The translations under genes and the position numbers were made by a program. A stretch of 64,000 nucleotides of DNA from Byssovorax sp. (GTDB taxonomy: Bacteria; Myxococcota_A; Polyangia; Polyangiales; Polyangiaceae). The DNA lies in assembly GCA_025362495.1 (NCBI GenBank), contig JANYGI010000013.1, positions 1-64,000 of the forward strand, in the 5' to 3' direction. The notes under the pieces are model-generated. The model was given only the letters and a program-made list of their open reading frames with translations. It did no database searches and was not told where the DNA came from. This document shows positions 44,009-52,510 of the stretch, in pieces. Position 1 is the first letter of the stretch; each line of letters opens with the position of its first letter.

Positions 44009-44159
44009 CCCAGGCTACCTGTGTTCCCAGGAAAGGGCTCGCGCCCTTTCCCCCGGCCGAGCAAAGCTCGTCGGGGCCCCCCATACCCCGGACCGCAACA
44101 GACTCTCGGAAAGCGTTGCCATTCGGCATGGCGTTCCGATTCTCTGCGCGCTCTTCACT

Positions 44160-45545
44160 CTACACGGCGGCCGGCGTCGCTTTGCGCGCGAGGAAATCGA
44201 TCAGATCGATCTTCGTCACCACGCCGACCACGCCGTCGCGCTCCATGACGAGGGCGATCTTCGTGTCGCTGAGCACGCTCTTCAGGAGCTCGACCTTGGT
44301 CGACATCGTCACCGTCGCATAATCGCTCTCGATGAGATCGAGGATGGGGCTGTCGAGGGTGCCGCTGCCCTTCACGAGGAGCCGGAGCAAGTCGACCTCT
44401 TGCACCATCCCGCGGAGCTTGTTGCCCTCGAGCACCGGGACCTGGCTGATGCCGTGCTTCTTCAGAGTGTCAATCACGTCACGCACGCTCTCCTTGGCGT
44501 CGACGCTGACGACGGGGCCGGCGGGCTTGCCCGCGAGCAGATCGCGCACCGTGCCGAGGCCCTTCTCGTCCTCCAGGAAGCCGTTCTCGCGCATCCACTC
44601 GTCGTTGAAGATCTTGGAGATGTACTTGGACGCGCCGTCGGGCATCAGCACGAGGATGTTCTCTTTGCGACCGCTCTGCTTGGCGTACTTGATCGCGCCG
44701 GCCACCGCCGCGCCGCCCGAGCCGCCGACGAAGAGGCCCTCGAGGCGCACCAGATCGCGCGTCATCAGGAAGCACTCTTTATCGTCGACGCGGAAGATCT
44801 CGTCGATGATGTTGAGGTTCATCGTCGAGGGGAAGAAGTCCTCGCCGATGCCCTCGACCTTGTAGCTGAAGGCCTTGGTGATCCGCTGCGTCTTGACGAA
44901 GTCGTAGTAGAGCGATCCCACCGGATCGACGCCGACCATCTTCATGTCGGGCTTCTTCTGCTTGAGGAACTTGCCAATGCCGCTGATGGTGCCGCCCGTG
45001 CCCATGCCGGTGCAGAACACGTCGAGCTCGTGGCCGCACTGCTCCCAGATCTCCGGCCCGGTGGAGAGGTAGTGAGCGTTGGGGTTCGAGGGGTTGTGAT
45101 ACTGATTCGCGTAGAAGCAGTTGGCCGTCTCCTCGGCGATGCGCTTGGCCACCTGGTAATAGCTGCGCGGATCGTCGGGCTCGACGGCCGTGGGGCACAT
45201 CACGACGCGGGCGCCGAAGGCGCGCAGGCTGGAGATCTTCTCCTGCGACATCTTGTCGGGCATCACGAAGACGCACTTGTAGCCCTTGATCGCCGCGATC
45301 ATCGCCAGGGCCGCGCCGGTGTTGCCGCTCGTCGCCTCGACGATGGTGCCGCCCGGCTTGAGGCCGGCCGCCTCGGCGTCCTTGATCATGTTCAAGCCGA
45401 CCCGATCCTTGTGGCTGCCGCCGGGATTCAGGTACTCGCACTTGACGTAGATGTCGCTCTCCAGCCCTTCCGTCACGCGGTTCAGGCGGACGATCGGAGT
45501 GTGACCAACGGCCTTGGTGATGTCGCTGAGGGCGCCTCGCATCAT
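44160..45545 (-). CDS. cbs: Cystathionine beta-synthase with C-terminal CBS domains
   Basis: 461 residues. PLP-binding domain (~5-325) has the Schiff-base Lys 47 in NPGGSHKDR, SGNTG (phosphate-loop region 79-83) and TGMGTGGTISG. Two CBS domains (~335-455) follow, with DTLKKHGISQVPVLEG. It lacks the N-terminal heme domain of mammalian CBS. It condenses serine and homocysteine to cystathionine, or acts as a cysteine-synthase-like enzyme. No upstream cystathionine gamma-lyase gene is in this window. Tandem ATGs at 45545 and 45542 are both possible starts. Confidence 0.93.
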   Translation of the reverse strand: MMRGALSDITKAVGHTPIVRLNRVTEGLESDIYVKCEYLNPGGSHKDRVGLNMIKDAEAAGLKPGGTIVEATSGNTGAALAMIAAIKGYKCVFVMPDKMSQEKISSLRAFGARVVMCPTAVEPDDPRSYYQVAKRIAEETANCFYANQYHNPSNPNAHYLSTGPEIWEQCGHELDVFCTGMGTGGTISGIGKFLKQKKPDMKMVGVDPVGSLYYDFVKTQRITKAFSYKVEGIGEDFFPSTMNLNIIDEIFRVDDKECFLMTRDLVRLEGLFVGGSGGAAVAGAIKYAKQSGRKENILVLMPDGASKYISKIFNDEWMRENGFLEDEKGLGTVRDLLAGKPAGPVVSVDAKESVRDVIDTLKKHGISQVPVLEGNKLRGMVQEVDLLRLLVKGSGTLDSPILDLIESDYATVTMSTKVELLKSVLSDTKIALVMERDGVVGVVTKIDLIDFLARKATPAAV

Positions 45546-45661
45546 AGGCGCCGGACCCTAGCCGCCGCGGGGCGAAGCGACAAGCGTGGTGGTGCGTGAC
45601 GCGATGCAACGCGACGCGTTCGTCGCGAGCAGACGCGACCGCAGGGGCGCGCGCCGCCGCC

Positions 45662-47062
45662 TCACTTCAGCCCGTAACGTTCCATCTTGTTGAGCAGCCC
45701 TTGCCGCGAGAGGCCGAGCCGCGTCGCCGTGTGGCTGCGATTTCCCTGCGTCGCCGCGAGCGCGACGGCGATCTCGTGGCGCTCCAGGTGGGCGATCTTC
45801 TCCTCGAGCGTCGAGGCTTCGCCGGGCGCGCCGGGCCCGCTCGCCGAAGTGGCGGCCACGTTCGCCGCCCGCGGGCGCAGCGCCGGCGAGAGATCTTCTT
45901 CGAGGATCTCGCCGCGCCCCGCGCCCATCACCAGGGCGCGCTGCATCTCGTGCCGCAGCTCGCGCAGGTTGCCGGGCCACGCGTACGCTTCGAGCCGCCG
46001 CAGCGACGCCGGCGACAGCGTCGCCGGCCCCGAGCGCGGCACGAGGGCGCGCGCCTGGTTCAAGAAATGCTGCGCCAGCAGCGGCAAATCACCGATCCGG
46101 TCGGCGAGGCGCGGCAGCGCGATCTCGATCCCGCGCACGCGCCAGTAGAGATCGTCGCGGAACGTCTTCGCGGCGATCATCGCCTCGAGCGGGCGGTGCG
46201 TGGCCGAGACCACGCGCACGTCGACCGTCACCGCGCGCGACGCGCCGACGGGCAGCACCTCGCCCGTCTCCAGCGTGCGCAGGAGCTTCACCTGGAGCGA
46301 AGGATCCATGTCGCCGAGCTCGTCGAGGAACACCGTGCCGCCGTCGGCCTCGGCGAGCAGGCCCGGCGCGTCGCGCACCGCGCCGGTGAACGAGCCGCGC
46401 TTGTGCCCGAAGAGCGTCGACTCGAGCAGCGTGGGCGAGAGCGCGCCGCAGTTCACCGCGACGAAGGCCCTGTCGCGGCGGCGGCTCTTCGCGTGGAGAT
46501 AGCGCGCGAAGACCTCCTTGCCCGTGCCCGACTCGCCGGTGATCAGCACCGGGACGTCGGTCGGCGCGGCGCGCTCGCAGATGCGCATCGCCTCGAGAAA
46601 CGAAGGCGATCCGCCGAGCGGGCCGCCCGCGTCGCCGGCCTTGGCCGTGAGCGATCGCTCGAGCTCGGCCACGCGATCTTCGAGCGCGAGGCGCGCCGCG
46701 GCCCGCCCGACGACGGCGAGCAGCACATCGGGATCGACGGGCTTCGCCAGGAAATCGTAGGCGCCGCGCTGCACGAGGTGGAGCGCGAGCGGCGTCTCGC
46801 CGGCGCCCGAGACGACGATGATCTTGGCCTCGGGCCGCTGCGCGAGGATCTTCTCGGCGAGGGCCGCGCCCTCTTCCGCGCGCCCCGACGGCGGCAACAT
46901 CAGATCGAGGATGATCAGGCGCGCCCCGCTCTTCGTGAGCTGTGAGAGCGCGTCGGGCGCCTTGCCCGCCTCGGCGACGCTGTAGCCTTCGCCGATCAAG
47001 AGCTCGCGGTAAACGTCGCGAAAAGCAGCGTCGTCGTCGACGAGGAGGATGGTTTCCGTCAT
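45662..47062 (-). CDS. NtrC-type sigma-54-dependent response regulator
   Basis: 466 residues. Receiver domain with phospho-acceptor Asp 53 and an unusual PPSGRAEEGAAL insertion after it; AAA+ domain with GESGTGKE (176-183), GSFTGA (223-228, in place of GAFTGA), Walker B GGTVFLDELGDM and the arginine finger region. C-terminal Fis-type HTH ends SRQGLLNKMERYG. It would open sigma-54 promoters on phosphorylation. The Ala-to-Ser change in the sigma-54-contact loop is uncommon but known in functional members. No histidine kinase is adjacent, so it is an orphan. Confidence 0.93.
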   Translation of the reverse strand: MTETILLVDDDAAFRDVYRELLIGEGYSVAEAGKAPDALSQLTKSGARLIILDLMLPPSGRAEEGAALAEKILAQRPEAKIIVVSGAGETPLALHLVQRGAYDFLAKPVDPDVLLAVVGRAAARLALEDRVAELERSLTAKAGDAGGPLGGSPSFLEAMRICERAAPTDVPVLITGESGTGKEVFARYLHAKSRRRDRAFVAVNCGALSPTLLESTLFGHKRGSFTGAVRDAPGLLAEADGGTVFLDELGDMDPSLQVKLLRTLETGEVLPVGASRAVTVDVRVVSATHRPLEAMIAAKTFRDDLYWRVRGIEIALPRLADRIGDLPLLAQHFLNQARALVPRSGPATLSPASLRRLEAYAWPGNLRELRHEMQRALVMGAGRGEILEEDLSPALRPRAANVAATSASGPGAPGEASTLEEKIAHLERHEIAVALAATQGNRSHTATRLGLSRQGLLNKMERYGLK

Positions 47063-47094
47063 GGGGCGAGCCGCATCCTACGTGGACTCGGCCG

Positions 47095-47532
47095 TCAGCG
47101 TCCTGCCTGGGTGATCGGCACGAGCCGCACTGTCCCCATCCCGCCCCGGCCGGGCCGCTGCGCCTTGCGCTCCGCGCGCCCGAACGCGGCCTTCACGGCC
47201 GCTTCGTCGATGTCGGGCGAGCCGAGATCGACGCCCGCTTTCTCCAGCTCCTTCGCGATCAGGGCCTCGAGCTCGGCCTTGCGCTTCGGCTCTCTCAGAT
47301 CGACCTCGACCTTCCACCCGTGGAAGCCCTGGGCGGCGAGCTCCTTCTTCAGCGAGGCGCGATCCGACGACTCCAGCGCCTTGCAGCACGCTTCATAGAG
47401 CACCTCGGCCTCGGGGCTCTGGCACTTGATGAGGCCTTTGCGGGCGTCGTCGTGGCGGCCGTCGGCCATGAGCGCGCGCGCGTGCTCCAGACGGGATTGC
47501 TCGGTCGGAAATAGCCAGGTCAGGATTCCCAT
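47095..47532 (-). CDS. Hypothetical cytoplasmic protein
   Basis: 145 residues: helical N-terminus (FPTEQSRLEHARALMADGRHDDARKGLIKC) with a TPR-like look, a CC pair (49-50) and Lys/Glu-rich centre, and an Arg/Gly tail GRGGMGTVRL. It lies 32 bases upstream of the NtrC gene on the same strand and 21 bases downstream of a lipoprotein gene, so it may belong to one transcript. Family not recognised. Confidence 0.65.
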   Translation of the reverse strand: MGILTWLFPTEQSRLEHARALMADGRHDDARKGLIKCQSPEAEVLYEACCKALESSDRASLKKELAAQGFHGWKVEVDLREPKRKAELEALIAKELEKAGVDLGSPDIDEAAVKAAFGRAERKAQRPGRGGMGTVRLVPITQAGR

Positions 47533-47553
47533 GGTGCCTTTGAATCGTCCTCG

Positions 47554-48354
47554 TCACGCCGGGCAGAGGGGCGGTGTCGCCGTGCAGACGGCGCGCTTCT
47601 GCGCAGGATCGATCTCGCAGAACCCGCTGCCGCAATCGGCGTTGCTCCGGCAATCGCCGGGGTAGATGCAGTAGAGCGTGGTGGCCTGTCCGCAGCAGGG
47701 GTCGGCGACGGGCGCGCACTGGCCGCCCGCGGCGTCGGCGCACTCGTCATCGTGCTTGCAGGGCGCGGGGAAGCACGCCCGCTCCTTCCGCCCGAGCACC
47801 GCCGCGGCGAGGCACACGCTGCCGGCGCCACACGCCGCGTCGCTCGCGCACTCGTCCATCGCGCATTGATTGTAGGGCAGCATCTGCACGCCGCCGCACG
47901 ACGGGACCAGCGGGCCGGCATAGCAGGGCTCGGCGCCGGGGCAGGGCTTGGTCGCGCCGCAGCACTGGTCGACGCCGGGCTCCCTGCACGTCGTCGCGGG
48001 GACGAGCACATCGGCGCAGACGCGGAAGCCGCCGGGGATGATCTCCACGCATTTCGAGCCGGGGCACTGCGCGTCGCTGCTGCAATCGCCGGAGCCCGAA
48101 AGCGCGCCGCCGGCGCCGCTCGTGACGCTGCTGCTGGTGGTCGCGCCGCCGCTCGTCGTGGAGCCGCTGGTCGCGGTCGCGGCACCACCGCCCGACGTGC
48201 TGGCGCTGGAGCCCCCCGTGCCGGCGCCGCTCGTCGTCTCGCCGCTCGTCGCCGTCGAGGCGCCCCCGGCGCCGGTCGGAGCGTTCGAGCCGCCACAGCC
48301 GGCGCATGTGAGCACGGTCAGGGCCGTCCAAGTAAAGAATCGCATCGGGGTCAC
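47554..48354 (-). CDS. Cys-rich lipoprotein
   Basis: 266 residues. MTPMRFFTWTALTVLTCAGC supplies a lipobox (Cys 20 or 17). A ~70-residue Gly/Ser/Thr linker has many direct repeats (TSGGG, TTSGG). The C-terminal ~170 residues contain some 26 Cys in patterns like DCSSDAQCPGSKCVE, CRSNADCGSGFC and CSSD; these recur in myxobacterial surface proteins. A start three codons later is possible. Function unknown. Confidence 0.82.
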   Translation of the reverse strand: MTPMRFFTWTALTVLTCAGCGGSNAPTGAGGASTATSGETTSGAGTGGSSASTSGGGAATATSGSTTSGGATTSSSVTSGAGGALSGSGDCSSDAQCPGSKCVEIIPGGFRVCADVLVPATTCREPGVDQCCGATKPCPGAEPCYAGPLVPSCGGVQMLPYNQCAMDECASDAACGAGSVCLAAAVLGRKERACFPAPCKHDDECADAAGGQCAPVADPCCGQATTLYCIYPGDCRSNADCGSGFCEIDPAQKRAVCTATPPLCPA

Positions 48355-48528
48355 CTCGGGGCACCGTTGCGCGGATCCTGCGGAAATTCAAGCAGATCGA
48401 CGCCGCCGAGGCTCCGACCCGGCGTTCTCGACGGACGCTCGGGGGGTGATCTGACCGCCCCGATGGCGCATAGTGCCCCCCGCAATCGCCGCGGCGCGCC
48501 GCGCCCCCTGACGGAGCCTCCCCAAAAA

Positions 48529-49908
48529 ATGACGTCACCCCAAGGTATTTGGTTCGTTTACCGCTCCCATTACGAGGGCCTCCTCTCGAAGCGCATCCGC
48601 CGCCTGACCGCTCCGTCGATCCTCCAGTGGTTCCAGGACAAGATCACCGAGGCCCGCACGTCGCTCACCCCGGCCACCATTGCCGACGAGGATTTCGGGG
48701 GCACGGTGCACGGATTCGGCAGCCTGTTCGAGGCGGCAAAGAAGGATTCTTTGCACACGCCGAAGACGACGGCGGCCCTCGCCAAGCTCCTCCGCGAGCA
48801 CCTCCACATCGAAGGCGGGCCCGAGAACATCCGCGTCGACGAGCACTCCCTCCGCGTGCTCACGAGCGACGGTCAGGTCGAGCTGGCGTATTTCTTCTTC
48901 GACGACGAGGCCGTCAAGAAGCACCCCGGCTACCTGAGCTACCTCCTTCACGAGGGCGTGAACCTCCCCGACGGCGACGCCGAGGGCCCGTTCAAGCCGC
49001 CGTTCGCCGTGCACGAGATCACGCCGGCCGGCGAGGGCGAAGGCACCACGTACGCCGCGCTCCTCACGTTCCACGACGGGAAATCGATCCCCGGCGACGC
49101 GGTGAAGATCGCCGGCGTGCGCCTCCCCGGCCTCGCGGCGTACCTCCGCACCGTCGTCCCGGACTCCAAGACCCGCACCTCGTCCGACGCGCTCGACACG
49201 TGGCCCGTCGAGATCCGCCTCCTCCGCGCGCTCGTCGAGGCCGGCGACACCACCATTCGCCCCGCGCTCACCCGCGCCGCGTCGTACCCGCTCATGCCCG
49301 TCAGCGGCGCGGGCGATCACTCGCGCATCGGCATCGGCGAGCACGCCGCGGCCCACGCCGAGTTCATCGGTGCGGCCGAGGGACACACCCACGGCGGCGA
49401 CGTGAGCAAGTCGGTCGTGCACGATCACGATCACGTCGCGCTCCTCGCGGCGCACGCGTCGAACCAGTTCGGGTTCCAGCAGTGGATCCTCTTCGACGAC
49501 AAGTGGGCCGCCGCGCACCCCGACCTCGCCTCGTCGATCCTCCAGTACGCGCACAGCCCCGATCCGTTCGCCCTCCGCGTCGCCTCGCGCGAGACGCGCG
49601 CCCAGTCGCGCGAGGAGAAGGTCGTCGCCCCCAAGGCCGAGAAGGCCGCCGCGAAGCCCAAGAAGGGGCCCGGCAAGACGAAGGCCGACGCCGCCGCGAC
49701 CAAGCAGGAGAAGGCCTGGAGCGCCGCCGTCGCCGGTCGCACCGAGGACGACGCCCGCGGTTACCGCCCGAGCGAGCGCTTCACCGAGGGCGAGCTCGTC
49801 AATCACACCAAGTTCGGCCTCGGCGTCGTGGTCCGCGTCGAGGTGAGCAAGTGCGAGCTGCTCTTCCGCGACACCCCCCGCGTGATGGTCCACAGCATGT
49901 CTGCCTGA
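48529..49908 (+). CDS. Hypothetical protein with C-terminal FGxGxV module
   Basis: 459 residues, ATG 48529 is preceded by AAAAA with no strong RBS. The N-terminal ~330 residues form an unrecognised alpha/beta region (FVYRSHYEGLLSKRIRRL; DHDHVALLAAHASNQFGFQQW) that contains His/Asp-rich loops such as VVHDHDHVA. A Lys/Ala-rich linker (~375-400) precedes a tudor/KOW-like end ELVNHTKFGLGVVVRVE, as found at the tail of UvrD/PcrA-type helicases and CarD-like proteins. That end module usually contacts nucleic acid or RNA polymerase. Function otherwise unknown. Confidence 0.75.
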   Translation: MTSPQGIWFVYRSHYEGLLSKRIRRLTAPSILQWFQDKITEARTSLTPATIADEDFGGTVHGFGSLFEAAKKDSLHTPKTTAALAKLLREHLHIEGGPENIRVDEHSLRVLTSDGQVELAYFFFDDEAVKKHPGYLSYLLHEGVNLPDGDAEGPFKPPFAVHEITPAGEGEGTTYAALLTFHDGKSIPGDAVKIAGVRLPGLAAYLRTVVPDSKTRTSSDALDTWPVEIRLLRALVEAGDTTIRPALTRAASYPLMPVSGAGDHSRIGIGEHAAAHAEFIGAAEGHTHGGDVSKSVVHDHDHVALLAAHASNQFGFQQWILFDDKWAAAHPDLASSILQYAHSPDPFALRVASRETRAQSREEKVVAPKAEKAAAKPKKGPGKTKADAAATKQEKAWSAAVAGRTEDDARGYRPSERFTEGELVNHTKFGLGVVVRVEVSKCELLFRDTPRVMVHSMSA

Positions 49909-49957
49909 TCGTACTTTTCGCTTGATCCAGAGCCCCTCGGCGCGCGAGCCTCACCGC

Positions 49958-50455
49958 ATGTGGTTCGCCGTCGAGGCCCAGGGCCTGAGCTTCACCAAGA
50001 CCGCTCCTTTCCTCTTCGAGAACGAGGCCATCCTCGACGTCACGCCCGAGCGCGCCTTCGAGGTCGTCGCCGGCGGCGAGAACCAGCGCGTGTGGTTCAA
50101 GGACTTCGTCGGCCTTCGCTGGACGAGCGAGCCGCCCCACCGCGTCGGCTCGGAGCGCGACATCGAGCTGAAAATGGTCACCGTGCGCGAGCGCTTCATC
50201 GCCTGGGATCCGGGCAAGCACCTCGCGTTCACCATCCACGCGATGACGTTGCCGCTCGTGAGCGCGATGGTGGAAGACATGCACTTCGAGCCGGTCGGCG
50301 CCGACAAGACGCGCTTCACCTGGCGCGCCCACTACACGCCGAAGCTCTTCATGCGCCCGGTTCACCCGATCGTGCGGCTCGTCTTCGGCAAGCTCTTCGC
50401 CGACTCGACGAAGGGGCTCAAAGACTATCTGGCGACCCACAAGACCCGCGCCTGA
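49958..50455 (+). CDS. SRPBCC-like protein
   Basis: 165 residues from ATG 49958 (12 more if 49922 is used). The layout EAILDVTPERAFEVVAGGENQRVWFKDFVG, LRWTSEPPHRVGSERDIEL and the late helix LFGKLFADSTKGLKDYLATH fits the START/SRPBCC helix-grip fold, which has a hydrophobic ligand cavity. Probable lipid or hydrophobic-ligand binding; no partner is evident. It ends 13 bases from the convergent Rpn-like gene. Confidence 0.78.
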   Translation: MWFAVEAQGLSFTKTAPFLFENEAILDVTPERAFEVVAGGENQRVWFKDFVGLRWTSEPPHRVGSERDIELKMVTVRERFIAWDPGKHLAFTIHAMTLPLVSAMVEDMHFEPVGADKTRFTWRAHYTPKLFMRPVHPIVRLVFGKLFADSTKGLKDYLATHKTRA

Positions 50456-50468
50456 GAGAGGGACTGGC

Positions 50469-51392
50469 TCACACGGCCGACGGATCGGAGAGCCATGCTT
50501 CGAGCGTCGCCGGCGAGAACGCCAGCAGCACCTCGTCGACGCGGTCGTCGCCCAGCCGATCGATCCGCTCGGCCAGCGCGCGGCGCTCCGCCTCCACCAG
50601 CGGGCGGCGCAACCGCTTCTCCGTCAGGCGCGAGACGGCTTGAAGGCGACCGCGCGCAAAGCCCTCTTCGCGTCCGCGGGAGAGGCCTTGCGCCACGCCC
50701 TCGTCGCGGAGCTGCTTCTGCAATTGCTCGAACCACTCCCGGGTTTCCACGATGAAATCCCTCTCCTCTGCGGGTAAATCCGCGCCTTGCTTCGGCACTT
50801 CGAATATCAACCGCGCCAGCCACGGGAGGGCGATCTGCGCCTCCCAGGCGTCGGGCGGCAGGACGACGAGCTCGCGCGCCGCCTGCCGCCGCGCCGACGC
50901 GGAGCCGAGCAATCGCAGGAGGATCGTGTCGCGCACGCGGGGGAGATCGGCGATCACCGCGAGCCGGATCCGCCAGCCCGACGCGGCCGTCTTGTAGTGC
51001 TTTTGCGCCCCGTCCGTCACCAGGGCGAAGCCAAAGCTCTTTAGCCGCGCCTCGGGCCGCTCGGCGTGGAGCAACCACAGGAGCGGTAGCGGCTCGGCGC
51101 GCCCGCTCCGCTGCTCGAGGACACGATGCCAGTGATAGCGCCGGGTCGCGGCGGCGTGGAACGTCGCCTCGTCGACCGCGTCGCCGCAGCGCTCGATCAG
51201 GCACGACGCGGCCGCGATGGTCTGGAGCAACGCCGGCTCGCCCCGGGGGCTCGGGGCGACGCGCGACGGATCCGTCGCGTACCAGAGCGCTGTCGTCGCG
51301 CCGTCTTCCGTGCCCGCCTCGACGGCGCCGAACGCCGCGAGCGCGTCGCGGAGGACGTTCTGCTCGAACTCTGCCAGACAGGCCCGCACCAT
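50469..51392 (-). CDS. Rpn/PD-(D/E)XK-like protein with DUF4351-type tail
   Basis: 307 residues. The central charged linker GVAQGLSRGREEGFARGR has the typical Rpn-family (recombination-promoting nuclease, PD-(D/E)XK) tail, and the C-terminus RRALAERIDRLGDDRVDEVLL and FSPATLEAWL matches the DUF4351 pattern. The N-terminal half lacks a clear PD-(D/E)XK signature, so the nuclease core may be degenerate. Such proteins are often in multigene families and can resemble transposon remnants. Codon use is native-like. Confidence 0.7.
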   Translation of the reverse strand: MVRACLAEFEQNVLRDALAAFGAVEAGTEDGATTALWYATDPSRVAPSPRGEPALLQTIAAASCLIERCGDAVDEATFHAAATRRYHWHRVLEQRSGRAEPLPLLWLLHAERPEARLKSFGFALVTDGAQKHYKTAASGWRIRLAVIADLPRVRDTILLRLLGSASARRQAARELVVLPPDAWEAQIALPWLARLIFEVPKQGADLPAEERDFIVETREWFEQLQKQLRDEGVAQGLSRGREEGFARGRLQAVSRLTEKRLRRPLVEAERRALAERIDRLGDDRVDEVLLAFSPATLEAWLSDPSAV

Positions 51393-51420
51393 GATCCTCG
51401 TATCACGAAACGAGGCGCGA

Positions 51421-52506
51421 TCAGCGCGCGCCGGGGATCGCGTCGCTCAGCTTCTTCATCTTCGCGAGGACCCGCTCGCGCTCGTCGCCCTCGAGCAGCA
51501 GAGGTCGGTAGTCGTTGCGCGTCGTCAGGCCCGAGATCCGCACGGGGACAATCGTCATCTCGCCCGGGCCCATGCGCCCGTCCTTCTCGACGAAGGCCTC
51601 CTGATAGATGATCGAGTCCTTGTCGGCCGGGTTCCCGTGGCCGCCGAAGACGAAGTTCCCGAGCGAATAGAGGATGTGTCGCCCCCTGTACGTCTCGATG
51701 CCCTGGAGCACGTGGGGGTGAGTGCCAATCACCAGATCGGCCCCGGCGTCGACGGCCGCGTGGCCGAGATCGAGCTGCACCCCGTTGGGCTGATACGAAC
51801 CCTCGGCGCCCCAGTGGAACGAGACGATGACCAGGTTCGTGGCCGTCTTCAGCGCCCTGACGCGCTTGACGACGGCCGGGAGGATCACCGGATCACCGCC
51901 GGTGAAGCCGAGGCTCACGATCTCGGTGCCGCGGATCGTGCGGGTGTCGACGATGTCGTTGCCGCTGAGGCCGACGCCGGCCGCGCGCACCACCCGCGCC
52001 GTCTCGTCGTAGCCGCGCTGGCCGAAGTCGTGAGCGTGGTTGTTGGCGAAATTGACGAGCTCCACGCTCCCGGCCACCAGCATCGCCGTGTACTCGGGCT
52101 TGCCGCGGAACCGCGGGCGCCCCGGGATGGCCGGCGAAGGCGCGGTGGTGAGCGTCGTCTCGAGATTGGCAATCGTGAGATCGTCGTGGGCGAGGATCGA
52201 CTGCACGCCTCCGAAGAAATAGGCAGGATCGCTGCCGTGATCCTCGTACTCGCGCGGGAACGTCGTCAGCGTGTTCCCGATCCCGAACTCCGCGGCGAGC
52301 GTGCAGTCGCCCACGGCGCTGAGCAGGATGGTCCGCGCAGCCGGCGCGGCCTCGGGGGCCGCGGCCACCACCGGAGGAGGCGAGGGGAGCTGCGCTGTGG
52401 CGATCTCGTGCGCCGGGGGCACCGCGGCGGCGCTCGATTTCTCGCAGCCCGCGAGCGGGAAGGAGAGGAGCGCTGCCGCGAGGAGCGGGAAGATGCCTTT
52501 GATCAT
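51421..52506 (-). CDS. CapA-like metallophosphatase lipoprotein
   Basis: 361 residues; lipobox MIKGIFPLLAAALLSFPLAGC puts the lipidated Cys at 21. CapA/PgsA-type metallophosphoesterase motifs: GDCTLA near ~67, NLETTL, NNHAHDFG, SFHWGAEG and GTHPHVLQG. In Bacillus, CapA works in poly-gamma-glutamate capsule synthesis; in most other bacteria its substrate is unknown. Four bases separate it from the L,D-transpeptidase gene upstream, so both are on one transcript. A role in envelope polymer processing is inference. Confidence 0.9.
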   Translation of the reverse strand: MIKGIFPLLAAALLSFPLAGCEKSSAAAVPPAHEIATAQLPSPPPVVAAAPEAAPAARTILLSAVGDCTLAAEFGIGNTLTTFPREYEDHGSDPAYFFGGVQSILAHDDLTIANLETTLTTAPSPAIPGRPRFRGKPEYTAMLVAGSVELVNFANNHAHDFGQRGYDETARVVRAAGVGLSGNDIVDTRTIRGTEIVSLGFTGGDPVILPAVVKRVRALKTATNLVIVSFHWGAEGSYQPNGVQLDLGHAAVDAGADLVIGTHPHVLQGIETYRGRHILYSLGNFVFGGHGNPADKDSIIYQEAFVEKDGRMGPGEMTIVPVRISGLTTRNDYRPLLLEGDERERVLAKMKKLSDAIPGAR

Positions 52507-52510
52507 CGGA

